The position numbers and the translations under genes were made by a program. A stretch of 64,000 bases of DNA from assembly GCA_019873685.1 (NCBI GenBank), contig JAIOAT010000002.1:62001-126000 (forward strand). The letters run 5' to 3'. The notes beneath the pieces were generated by a model, which did not search any database, was not told the DNA's origin, and saw nothing but the letters and a program-made list of their open reading frames with translations. Source of the DNA: Chloroflexota bacterium. Its GTDB lineage: Bacteria; Chloroflexota; Anaerolineae; Aggregatilineales; Ch27. The stretch's first letter is position 1, and each line of letters begins with the position of its first letter. Shown one piece after another: positions 20,827 through 28,121 of this stretch.

Positions 20827-22027
20827 CTTCGTGCGTGCCCCGCGCTATGCTCACATCGTCGGCTGGGGCAAAGCGCTTCCGGAACGGGTGCTGACCAACT
20901 CCGATCTGGAAGCCATTGTGGATACTTCCGACGCCTGGATCCGGGAGCGCACCGGAATCCGCGAGCGTCGCATCGCTGGCGAGCACGATACCACGGTCTC
21001 GCTGGGATTTGCGGCGGCGCGGCAAGCGCTGGAGGTCGCCGATGTGCTGCCAGCGGAAATCGACCTGATCATCGTGGCGACCTCGACCCCTGAGCATATC
21101 TTCCCCAGCTCGGCCAGCCTGATTCAGGACGCCCTGGGCGCTACCGCAGCGGGGGCGTTTGACCTGAGCGCAGCCTGCACCGGGTTTATCTACGCTCTCA
21201 GTATGGCGGCTCAGGCGATCATCTCAGGCAGCATCACCACGGCGCTGGTCATCGGTTCGGAGACAATGTCGCGGCTGGTGAACTGGCAGGACCGCGGCAC
21301 GTGTATTCTGTTCGGCGATGGCGCCGGGGCGGTGGTGTTGCGAGCCAGCGATATCCCAGGCGGCATCCTGGCCAATGTGCTTCACTCTGACGGCTCTGGC
21401 CGCGACTTGCTCAACGCGCCACTGGTTGGTAGCCCTGATCTCGGTTTACGCGGGAATGGCGAAGCAGCGCCGTTCAAGATGACAATGAACGGTCAGGAGG
21501 TCTTCCGTTTTGCCACACGGGTGATCAAAGAGTCGATCCTGGAGGCGCTGGAGAAGGCGGGCCTGACCCTGGCTGACGTGGACTGGGTGATTCCCCACCA
21601 GGCCAACGAGCGGATTATCGCTCGTGCTGCCAAGAGTCTCGATCTCCCGATGGAACGCTTTATCATGAATCTGGATCAGTACGGCAACACGTCTGCGGCC
21701 TCCATCCCCATTGCTATGGCAGAGGCCGCTGAGCGCGGTGATCTCAGGCCGAATGACACCGTGGTGTTGGTTGCCTTTGGCGCAGGGCTGGCCTGGGGTG
21801 CCACTGTGCTGACCTGGGGCGTCACGCCCCCGCCGGAGCAGACCCGTCTCAATCGTTACCGGCGTGAGATGGCCTACTTCCTGGCTCGCCAGCGGTCGAA
21901 CCTGGTGCGGACTCTGCGACGGTTGCTGTCGCTGTTGCAGCTTTCGCCTCTCCGCAATGTCCTGCGCAGGTTGGATCACGAAGAGCACACACCCACCGGA
22001 GGAAACAATCGGGGGCCTGCCCAGTAG
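20816..22027 (+). CDS. fabH: 3-oxoacyl-ACP synthase III with C-terminal extension
   Basis: FabH starts fatty-acid synthesis by condensing an acyl-CoA with malonyl-ACP. The triad is present: C121 (SAACTGF), H261 (IPHQANER) and N291 (YGNTSAAS). The thiolase fold ends near residue 334, but the protein continues for about 69 residues with an Arg/Leu-rich tail (NRYRREMAYFLARQRSN onward), making it 403 residues against about 320-335 usually. The ATG at 20816 overlaps the fabF stop by 11 bases, so the genes are coupled. The last codons and the stop lie inside the terminator hairpin. Confidence 0.95.
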   Translation: MAANFVRAPRYAHIVGWGKALPERVLTNSDLEAIVDTSDAWIRERTGIRERRIAGEHDTTVSLGFAAARQALEVADVLPAEIDLIIVATSTPEHIFPSSASLIQDALGATAAGAFDLSAACTGFIYALSMAAQAIISGSITTALVIGSETMSRLVNWQDRGTCILFGDGAGAVVLRASDIPGGILANVLHSDGSGRDLLNAPLVGSPDLGLRGNGEAAPFKMTMNGQEVFRFATRVIKESILEALEKAGLTLADVDWVIPHQANERIIARAAKSLDLPMERFIMNLDQYGNTSAASIPIAMAEAAERGDLRPNDTVVLVAFGAGLAWGATVLTWGVTPPPEQTRLNRYRREMAYFLARQRSNLVRTLRRLLSLLQLSPLRNVLRRLDHEEHTPTGGNNRGPAQ

Positions 22028-22047
22028 CGGACAGGCCCCCGGTTGTT
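22004..22047. terminator. bidirectional terminator between fabH and tyrS
   Basis: AACAATCGGGGGCCTG (22004-22019) pairs with CAGGCCCCCGGTTGTT (22032-22047), 15 of 16 positions. T-rich ends occur on both strands, so it can stop transcription from both convergent genes. The fabH stop codon (22025-22027) is in the 12-base loop. Confidence 0.88.
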
Positions 22048-22066
22048 CTCTTCTGGCGGGATTGGC

Positions 22067-23314
22067 TCAGGCCCGTTCCAGGCGGACGAATTTGCGCTTG
22101 CCTACCTGCAATACGACTGGCAGATCGTCCGGCGTGATCTCCACGCTGACATCCTCAACCGCTTCACCGTTGAGGCGGACCCCGCCGTTCTTGATCAGAC
22201 GCTTGGCTTCGCCCTTGGAGGGCGCCATGCCGAGCCGTTCCAGCAGGTCGACAATCCGTTCCGGGGAACCGAGACGCTCCACGGGTAGATCGTCAGGGAT
22301 GCCCCGTTCCTGGAACTTGCGGATGAAGTCCTGTTCCGCGGCCTGCGCTGCCTCTGCGCTGTGGAAGATAGTGACGATCTCCCGCGCCAGCGCCATCTTG
22401 ATGTCACGCGGGTGAACCCGCCCGCTGGTCAGATCGGCTTCAAGCTGACTGATCCGACTGGGCGACCAGCCCAGCACCAGTTTGTGGTAGATCGGCATGG
22501 CGTGATCCGGGACGCTCATGACCTTGCCGTACATGTCCTCCGGCGGGGCCATGATCGGAATGTGGTTGCCCAGGCTCTTGCTCATCTTGATTACGCCATC
22601 AGTGCCCGGCAGGCTCTCCCCCATGATGATCGCTACCTGGGGGCGCTGGCCCAGCGCCTGCTGGAGCTTGCGCCCGGCGACAACGATGTTGAAGAGTTGA
22701 TCCTGCCCGCCAACCTGGACATCAGTCTCCTGCGCCACGGCGTCATAAGCCTGCATCAGCGCGTAGAAGAACTCATGAAGGTGAATGGCCTGACCGGCTT
22801 CATAGCGCAGGCGGAAGTTATCCCGCGCCAGGAATTGCTGCACGGTGAAATTGCTGGCCAGTTGAATGATGTCGGCGAAATTGAGCTTGGACAACCATTC
22901 GTCGTTGTAGCGCACCCGTGTCCTGGCCGGGTCGAGAATCTTGAAGGCCTGCTGGGCGTAAGTCTCCGCGTTCAGGCGCACCGTCTCCGGGGTGAGCTGC
23001 TCGCGGGCGCTATCTTTGTCTGAAGGGTCGCCGATCAGGCTGGTGAACGTCCCGATCAGGAAGGTCACATCATGGCCCAGGTCCTGAAACTGGCGCAGCT
23101 TGCGCATGGTGATGGTGTGACCGAGGTGCAGGTCGGTTGTACGCGGATCGTAGCCACAATAGACGCGCAGCGGCCGCCCGGTCTTTTCCGATTCGATCAG
23201 CCGCTCGCGCAGTTCCTGCGCCATCACGGCTTTGGTGTGTGGGTCGCCGTATTCTGTGCCCTGCATCAGGGTTTCGACTTGCTCGTCTATTGAAGGCCGA
23301 ACCGCTACAGACAT
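22067..23314 (-). CDS. tyrS: tyrosyl-tRNA synthetase
   Basis: A class I synthetase of 415 residues with the HIGH-type motif HLGHT, the KMSKS motif and a C-terminal S4 RNA-binding domain (about 345-410). The sequence around YCGYDPRTTDLHLGHT resembles the TyrZ-like second bacterial type. The start ATG follows CGGAGGAGCG. The -10 box lies only about 40 bases before the start, so there is no room for a T-box leader. Transcription converges with fabFH. Confidence 0.96.
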   Translation of the reverse strand: MSVAVRPSIDEQVETLMQGTEYGDPHTKAVMAQELRERLIESEKTGRPLRVYCGYDPRTTDLHLGHTITMRKLRQFQDLGHDVTFLIGTFTSLIGDPSDKDSAREQLTPETVRLNAETYAQQAFKILDPARTRVRYNDEWLSKLNFADIIQLASNFTVQQFLARDNFRLRYEAGQAIHLHEFFYALMQAYDAVAQETDVQVGGQDQLFNIVVAGRKLQQALGQRPQVAIIMGESLPGTDGVIKMSKSLGNHIPIMAPPEDMYGKVMSVPDHAMPIYHKLVLGWSPSRISQLEADLTSGRVHPRDIKMALAREIVTIFHSAEAAQAAEQDFIRKFQERGIPDDLPVERLGSPERIVDLLERLGMAPSKGEAKRLIKNGGVRLNGEAVEDVSVEITPDDLPVVLQVGKRKFVRLERA

Positions 23315-23354
23315 GACTTTTCGCTCCTCCGATCACTGTTGGCGAAACAGCAGT

Positions 23355-23360
23355 ATTATA
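23355..23360 (-). promoter_or_regulatory. tyrS extended -10 box
   Basis: The minus strand reads TGGTATAAT, an extended -10 element, about 40 bases before the tyrS ATG. No good -35 box is present, as is common with extended -10 promoters. Confidence 0.6.
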
Positions 23361-23470
23361 CCACAGGCCGTCTCTTCCACGATGTGCGAGGGATTCGCGA
23401 TTAGCGGATTCGATCCTGCGATATTGGCCACCTTGCCAAGAAATGGCGGCAGGCCAGGCGAGAAGACTGG

Positions 23471-23508
23471 CTGGCGTTTTCTGGCCAAGGCTGGCAATAT
23501 CTGGCACA
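23471..23508 (+). repeat. four CTGGC direct repeats at exact 10-base spacing
   Basis: CTGGC occurs at 23471, 23481, 23491 and 23501, each followed by five different bases; a fifth copy starts at 23467. The array ends about 55 bases before the solute-binding lipoprotein gene. Spacing of one helical turn is typical of activator-binding iterons. Confidence 0.7.
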
Positions 23509-23559
23509 ATGCAGGTCTTTGTGACCGGAACCTGACTGTGGGTGTGAGGCTGGAAAGTT

Positions 23560-25386
23560 ATGACCAAGGCGAAGGGATTGACTGCCCTGTGGGGTGTCTT
23601 GCTTCTAGTACTCGGGGCCTGTCAGGCTGCACCGATGCAGTCGTCGGCGCCGGCAAACGATGTTGTCGTTGCAGCAACGCCCGCGACGGTCTTGATCGGT
23701 GCTGGCGGCAGCCCGACATCGACGCCGGTTGTTATCGCTCAGGCTGTTCCGACGTTGCCAGTACCGACGCCGGTGCCAGCGAATGTTCTGGTTCAGCCCA
23801 CGCCACGACCTTCGGTCTCGGCGTTGGAGCGCATTCGCGCCGATGGCGTGCTGCGGGTTGGCGTCCTGTACAACAATGCGCCGATGAGCAGTCTGAACGA
23901 GCGGGGGCAGGTGGTCGGCTATGAGGCCGATCTGGCCCGCGCCATCGCCGAGGACTGGGGAGTAGAAGCCACGTTTTTGCAGGTGACACGCCAGACTGCA
24001 ATCGACATGCTGCTGGCCGGTGAGGTGGATATTCTGATGGCCAGTGTGGTGCATCGCCGTGAGGCGGAAGAAGACCTGGCCTTTTCACATACCTACTTTG
24101 CCAGCGGCCAGATGTTCCTGGTGCGCCAGGATTCCCCGATTCAGGACCTGAGCGGCGTGGTCGGGCAGCGGGTTGGGGTGGTGCAGGGCACAGCCAGCGA
24201 ACGCGCGCTGGGGCGCGCCATGAGCGTTGAGCAGTTCACTGTAACGCCGCGCGTTTACCTGACGCTTGACCAGGCTGTGGGGGCGCTGGGCAGCGGCGAG
24301 ATCGACGCGCTGCTGGCTAACCGGGTTGAACTGCTGATGGTCATGCGCACGGTGCAGGAGGTGCGGCTGTTGCCCGACCCGCTGGAGCCGGAGCCGTATG
24401 CCGTGGCGATGCGCCGCCATGATGATGCGCTGCGCTATCTGGTTGATCGTTCGTTGCAGCGAATCTATGCGGCAGGCAAATTGGACGAAATGCGGCGTAC
24501 CTGGTTCCCCAATGTGACGTTTTCGCTGGAAATCCCGGTATGGGAAGGCGTGAACGATGGCACACGCGGGCTGAACGACTTCGATACAGCGCTGGTGGTG
24601 CCGGAATCTTCGGTGATCGACCGGTTGCTGGCGGGTGAGCCGTTGCGCGTGGCCGGGGTGGCTAACGAGGATGCCCGGCTTGGCGGCCTGAACCTGAAGC
24701 TGGATACCTTCTACCGGGCGCTGGTGACTGAAATGGCGGCGCGGTGGGGAGTGCAGGTGAGCCTGGTGCCCGATTCAGCAGCCAATGCCGCTGAACTGGT
24801 GGCCAGCGGTCAGGCCGATCTGGGCGTCGGGGTCAGCCCGAACTGGACCGGGCCGTTTGAAGTCGCTTACACGGCCCCGCTGATCCGGCACGGCGACCGG
24901 ATGATGCGGCTGGTGAACAGCCCGATTGAGGGCTATGCCGACCTGCGCGGCGGGCGCTGGGTGGGCATTTTCGCCAGCGAGCCGGGGACGGCTGACCGGG
25001 TCAACGAGCTGGCGGAAAGCGTCCGGACAGCGGTCAACATCTTCACGATCATCAATGATGAGGACGCTGTCTATTCGCTAACGGTTGACAAGAATGTGGA
25101 TGTCGTCTTTGGCGATAGCCTGCGCCTGATCCCGCAGGTCGAAGCGAACCCGACGCTGGTCGAACTGACTGATCGCTGGTACAGCGTGGAGTACTATGCG
25201 CTGGCCGTGCCACGCCGCGACCCGGACTTCTGGGCGCTGGTTGAAGTCACGCTACAGGCCATGGCCGCTGATGGCACATTTGCCGCCCTCTGGGAGCAGC
25301 ATATGGCGATCGGCGATCCGATCAGCTTCGAGCAATGGCCGGGTGACGCTGACCAGTTTCGGGGTGTACGGATCAGCGGTGGGTAG
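23560..25386 (+). CDS. lipoprotein with two tandem family-3 solute-binding domains
   Basis: A 608-residue protein. Residues 1-20 are a lipoprotein signal with the box VLGAC. A Thr/Pro/Val-rich linker follows to about 85. The first SBP_bac_3 domain runs about 87-325 (begins ALERIRADGVLRVGVLYNN, with the GYEADLARAIA signature). The second, more diverged, runs about 345-590. Such domains bind amino acids for ABC importers or act as sensor modules. No permease, ATPase or kinase gene is adjacent, so its partner is unknown. The fused pair might be a bivalent receptor or a lytic-transglycosylase-like relic, but no catalytic domain is visible. Confidence 0.88.
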   Translation: MTKAKGLTALWGVLLLVLGACQAAPMQSSAPANDVVVAATPATVLIGAGGSPTSTPVVIAQAVPTLPVPTPVPANVLVQPTPRPSVSALERIRADGVLRVGVLYNNAPMSSLNERGQVVGYEADLARAIAEDWGVEATFLQVTRQTAIDMLLAGEVDILMASVVHRREAEEDLAFSHTYFASGQMFLVRQDSPIQDLSGVVGQRVGVVQGTASERALGRAMSVEQFTVTPRVYLTLDQAVGALGSGEIDALLANRVELLMVMRTVQEVRLLPDPLEPEPYAVAMRRHDDALRYLVDRSLQRIYAAGKLDEMRRTWFPNVTFSLEIPVWEGVNDGTRGLNDFDTALVVPESSVIDRLLAGEPLRVAGVANEDARLGGLNLKLDTFYRALVTEMAARWGVQVSLVPDSAANAAELVASGQADLGVGVSPNWTGPFEVAYTAPLIRHGDRMMRLVNSPIEGYADLRGGRWVGIFASEPGTADRVNELAESVRTAVNIFTIINDEDAVYSLTVDKNVDVVFGDSLRLIPQVEANPTLVELTDRWYSVEYYALAVPRRDPDFWALVEVTLQAMAADGTFAALWEQHMAIGDPISFEQWPGDADQFRGVRISGG

Positions 25387-25414
25387 GCGTGACGGCGCGC
25401 GGTCGGTATAGAGG

Positions 25415-26359
25415 TCAGTCCGCCGGGATATCCGGGGAGACGGGTGGGTGGGCAGGCCGGGCGGTTGTTTGCTGGGCCACGAAAACGCCGAGCAGGATCA
25501 GCCCTGCGCCGATGACCTGTAGCGCTGCTGGCGCTTCCCCCAGGAAGATGAACGCCAGGACACTGCTGCCTGCTGGTTCTGCAAGGCTGACCAGGCTGAC
25601 ATAGGCCGCCGGGAGATGCCCCAGCGCGTAGTTGAATGACGAATGGCCGATCAGCTGGGGGATAACCGCCAGCATGAACATCCAGAAGTATGCCGCCGGG
25701 CTGTAGCCCGCCAGCGAGCTTCCTGTCAGGGCGACCGTCAGTAGCAGCACGACGGCCGCCGTGCCATAGACCAGCCAGATATACGCCACCACGCTCAGGT
25801 TGGCCCTCAGGCGGCGTCCGGCGATCAGGTACAGGGCAACGGCAATCGCGCCGGTCAGGGCCAGAATGCTGCCCAGCAACGGCGCAGGTTGCGGGCCGGA
25901 CGTGCTGTTGCCCTCGGCCAGCGTGATCAGTATGCCGCCGCCGAAAGCGACGATGATTCCGAGCAGGGTGCGCCGGTTGAATGCTTCCCGGATCAATAGC
26001 GGGGCCAGCAAGGCCACCCAGAGCGGGCTGGTGGAGACAAGCACCACGCTGATCAGCACAGAGGTGTGCTCCAGCGAAGTGATCCAGCTGGCAAAGTGAA
26101 CTGCTAGGAAGAAGCCGGAAGCCAGCGCCAGGCTATACCCGGCGCCGGAAAGTCGGCGAAGCTCGCCGCGGTGGTTCCGCAGGGCCACTGGGGTCAGTAG
26201 CAGTGCGGCCAGTGACAGGCGGACGGCGGCAATGGTCAGCGAGGGGACGCCTTCCTGCTGGGTATAGCGGATGAACAGCGACGCGGAAGACGCGGCCAGC
26301 ACGCCAATGGCCAGCGCAAGATAAGGGGAAGGTGGCCGAACTCTGCGGAGGGCGCGCAT
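25415..26359 (-). CDS. EamA/DMT-family transporter
   Basis: A 314-residue drug/metabolite-transporter protein with about ten hydrophobic helices in two homologous EamA halves (first half ends near IVAFGGGILITLAEG; second half ends with PAGSSVLAFIFLGEAPAALQVIGAGLILLGV). Family members export amino acids, nucleobases or other metabolites; the substrate cannot be inferred. It is transcribed alone, and its leader overlaps the promoter region of the divergent superoxide dismutase gene. Confidence 0.9.
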   Translation of the reverse strand: MRALRRVRPPSPYLALAIGVLAASSASLFIRYTQQEGVPSLTIAAVRLSLAALLLTPVALRNHRGELRRLSGAGYSLALASGFFLAVHFASWITSLEHTSVLISVVLVSTSPLWVALLAPLLIREAFNRRTLLGIIVAFGGGILITLAEGNSTSGPQPAPLLGSILALTGAIAVALYLIAGRRLRANLSVVAYIWLVYGTAAVVLLLTVALTGSSLAGYSPAAYFWMFMLAVIPQLIGHSSFNYALGHLPAAYVSLVSLAEPAGSSVLAFIFLGEAPAALQVIGAGLILLGVFVAQQTTARPAHPPVSPDIPAD

Positions 26360-26386
26360 TTCTTACGCGTTTCTATCGTTCTATTT

Positions 26387-26416
26387 TTGACACATTTGGG
26401 GTGATTTGGTTAGAAT
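26387..26416 (+). promoter_or_regulatory. sod promoter
   Basis: A perfect TTGACA (26387-26392), an 18-base spacer and TAGAAT (26411-26416) form a near-consensus housekeeping promoter about 60 bases before the sod start. Confidence 0.75.
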
Positions 26417-26446
26417 ATGGCGTGGCAGGATGGTAGCATTGTGCTC

Positions 26447-26464
26447 AACCAATGTCAATTGGTT
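26447..26464. promoter_or_regulatory. palindromic operator candidate in the sod leader
   Basis: AACCAAT-GTCA-ATTGGTT is a perfect inverted repeat with seven-base arms, centred about 40 bases downstream of the -10 box and just before the GAGGAG ribosome-binding region. It could be a repressor roadblock site or an mRNA hairpin; I do not recognise the protein that would bind it. Confidence 0.5.
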
Positions 26465-26482
26465 TAGAGGAGAGCAGAAAGA

Positions 26483-27082
26483 ATGGCTTTTGAACTTCCC
26501 CCGCTTCCTTATGACTATAACGCGCTGGAGCCGTATATCGACGAAGCGACGATGCGGCTGCATCATGACAAGCACCACGCCGCTTACACCAACAATCTCA
26601 ACGCGGCCATTGAGGGCACCGATCTCGCGAATCTGAGCATCGAGGAAATCCTGCGTAAGGGTGTGGCAGTGCTGCCCACAGCAGTGCGCAACCACGGCGG
26701 TGGTTTCTATAACCACAATCTTTTCTGGCGGATGATGAGTCCGCGGGGCGGTGGTACGCCCACGGGTGAGCTGGCAACCGCCATCAACCAGACCTTTGGC
26801 GGTTTTGACACGTTCAAGGAGCAGTTCACCAAGGCGGCAGCGACGCTGTTCGGTTCTGGCTGGGCCTGGCTGGTTTACGCCAACGGCAGGCTGGAAGTCA
26901 GCAGCACGCCTAACCAGGACTGCCCGCTGATGGAAGGCAAGACACCCCTGCTGGCCCTGGATGTCTGGGAGCATGCTTACTACCTGAAGTACCAGAATCG
27001 CCGTCCGGAATACATCGCTGCCTGGTGGAACGTGGTCAACTGGGATTACGTGGCGGAACTGTACGCCGCCGCCAGAGGCTAA
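26483..27082 (+). CDS. sodA: Fe/Mn superoxide dismutase
   Basis: Superoxide dismutase converts superoxide to oxygen and hydrogen peroxide. The 199-residue protein has the metal ligands in [18 protein letters not shown] and the signature DVWEHAYYL. The [19 protein letters not shown] region and the Gly-rich second-sphere residues do not let me decide between Fe and Mn. No signal peptide is seen, so it is cytoplasmic. It has its own promoter and a strong terminator, so it is a single-gene transcript. Confidence 0.95.
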   Translation: MAFELPPLPYDYNALEPYIDEATMRLHHDKHHAAYTNNLNAAIEGTDLANLSIEEILRKGVAVLPTAVRNHGGGFYNHNLFWRMMSPRGGGTPTGELATAINQTFGGFDTFKEQFTKAAATLFGSGWAWLVYANGRLEVSSTPNQDCPLMEGKTPLLALDVWEHAYYLKYQNRRPEYIAAWWNVVNWDYVAELYAAARG

Positions 27083-27118
27083 CCGGCGGACACTCTGGCT
27101 GATAGTTACCGCAGGGTG

Positions 27119-27153
27119 AAAGTCCCCTTCTCTGACCGGGAAGGGGACTTTTG
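27119..27153 (+). terminator. Rho-independent terminator after sod
   Basis: AAAGTCCCCTTC and GAAGGGGACTTT form a perfect 12-base stem, followed by TTG. The A-tract on the other side makes it usable in both directions. Confidence 0.88.
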
Positions 27154-27188
27154 TCATGACTTTTGGGGAAGTTCGGAGCTTCAACTGC

Positions 27189-27218
27189 TTGCCACCGGGC
27201 GAGGGTTACTGGTATAGT
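27189..27218 (+). promoter_or_regulatory. ferredoxin promoter
   Basis: TTGCCA (27189-27194), an 18-base spacer and TATAGT (27213-27218) lie about 50 bases before the ferredoxin start. Confidence 0.65.
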
Positions 27219-27270
27219 GTTGCTTGAAGCTGAGCAAGCCCTCTTAAGCTAACTGGTGAGGAGAGAGGAA

Positions 27271-27618
27271 ATGACTCACATCATCACGAGTCTGTGCCTG
27301 CGTGATGGCGCTTGCGTCGAGGTGTGCCCGGTCGAGTGCATTGTTCCAGGCTTCCCGGAGTCAGAGTGGCCCTGGTACTTCATTGACCCTGACACCTGCA
27401 TTGACTGCGGTGCCTGTGTCCCGGAATGCCCGTTTGAGGCCATCTTCCCCGAGGAAGAAGTACCGGCCCAGTATACGATGGCTGCTGGCCAGGAACGCTA
27501 TCCTTTTGGCGGGGAGCGCTATGCCGCCAAGGGTGGCGAGGTGGTGGACCTGACCGCGGACATCCAGCATAACTACGACTTCTTCTCGAAAGGCCCTGGT
27601 TACGACTCTGCCCCGTAA
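27271..27618 (+). CDS. two-cluster ferredoxin
   Basis: A 115-residue soluble electron carrier. The N-terminal cluster region reads CLRDGACVEVCPVEC and the second is a regular CIDCGACVPECP, so two iron-sulfur clusters (7Fe or 8Fe type) are expected. An acidic middle and a 50-residue tail follow, as in FdxA-type ferredoxins. I chose the ATG at 27271 with AGAGAGGAA just upstream; the GTG five codons earlier would contain that site. It has its own promoter and terminator. Its position after superoxide dismutase suggests a redox-stress neighbourhood, but they are separate transcripts. Confidence 0.92.
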   Translation: MTHIITSLCLRDGACVEVCPVECIVPGFPESEWPWYFIDPDTCIDCGACVPECPFEAIFPEEEVPAQYTMAAGQERYPFGGERYAAKGGEVVDLTADIQHNYDFFSKGPGYDSAP

Positions 27619-27647
27619 GCGAGGAGAGTCAGATTGCCAGTTGCAGC

Positions 27648-27681
27648 AAGAGACGCCACCCCCTGCGTGGCGTCTCTTTGT
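27648..27681 (+). terminator. Rho-independent terminator after ferredoxin
   Basis: AAGAGACGCCAC and GTGGCGTCTCTT form a perfect 12-base stem with an eight-base loop, followed by TGTT. It lies between the ferredoxin stop and the JAMM protease start. Confidence 0.88.
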
Positions 27682-27706
27682 TATCTGGAAGGGGGCAGGC
27701 GGTGCG

Positions 27707-28114
27707 ATGCTGGCGCTCCCGGCGCAAATGGTGGAAGCGATGATCGCCCATGCTCGCCAGGTCTATCCCGATGAAGCCTGTGGCCTGATCGGCGGCGCTG
27801 GCGCGGAGGGGCGGATGATCTGGCCGATCCACAATGTGGCTGATGACCCCACCGTGCGCTTCCGCATGGCCCCTGACGAGCAGGTGCGCGCTTTCGCCGC
27901 TTTCGAAGGCCGGGGGTGGGAGCTGATCGCCATCTATCACTCGCACCCGGCTGGCCCGCCGCGGCCCTCGGATACCGATATCGCTGAGGCGCAGTATCCT
28001 GCTGCTTTCCACATCATCATTAGCCTGGCGGATCTGGTTCACCCTTCGGTGACGGTCTGGACTATTCGTGATGGGCGGGCGCGGCCCGTCTTGTGGCAGG
28101 TTAAGCCGGACTGA
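27707..28114 (+). CDS. JAB/MPN+ (JAMM) metalloprotease
   Basis: A 135-residue zinc isopeptidase of the bacterial Mec/RadC-like JAMM group. The motif is complete: E23 in DEACGLIGG, H78 and H80 in YHSHP, S88 and D91 in RPSDTD. Relatives remove C-terminal residues from ThiS/MoaD-type sulfur carriers or free cysteine from CysO. No such carrier is encoded nearby. I chose the ATG at 27707 because an upstream in-frame start would place the N-terminus inside the ferredoxin terminator. Convergent with the peptide-binding protein gene, seven bases apart. Confidence 0.9.
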   Translation: MLALPAQMVEAMIAHARQVYPDEACGLIGGAGAEGRMIWPIHNVADDPTVRFRMAPDEQVRAFAAFEGRGWELIAIYHSHPAGPPRPSDTDIAEAQYPAAFHIIISLADLVHPSVTVWTIRDGRARPVLWQVKPD

Positions 28115-28121
28115 TCCAGGC

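Noticed and set aside
23315-23360. T-box riboswitch in the tyrS leader
   Set aside because: The -10 box lies only about 40 bases before the start codon, and no T-box consensus is present.
23467-23508. The CTGGC array as a CRISPR
   Set aside because: Repeats of five bases with five-base spacers are far too short; a protein-binding array fits better.
23501-23515. A sigma-54 promoter starting at TGGCAC
   Set aside because: The -12 GC element is not at the required distance, and sigma-54 is not expected in this lineage.
27641-27706. An earlier start for the JAMM protease
   Set aside because: The added stretch is the ferredoxin terminator hairpin; translation from there is unlikely.
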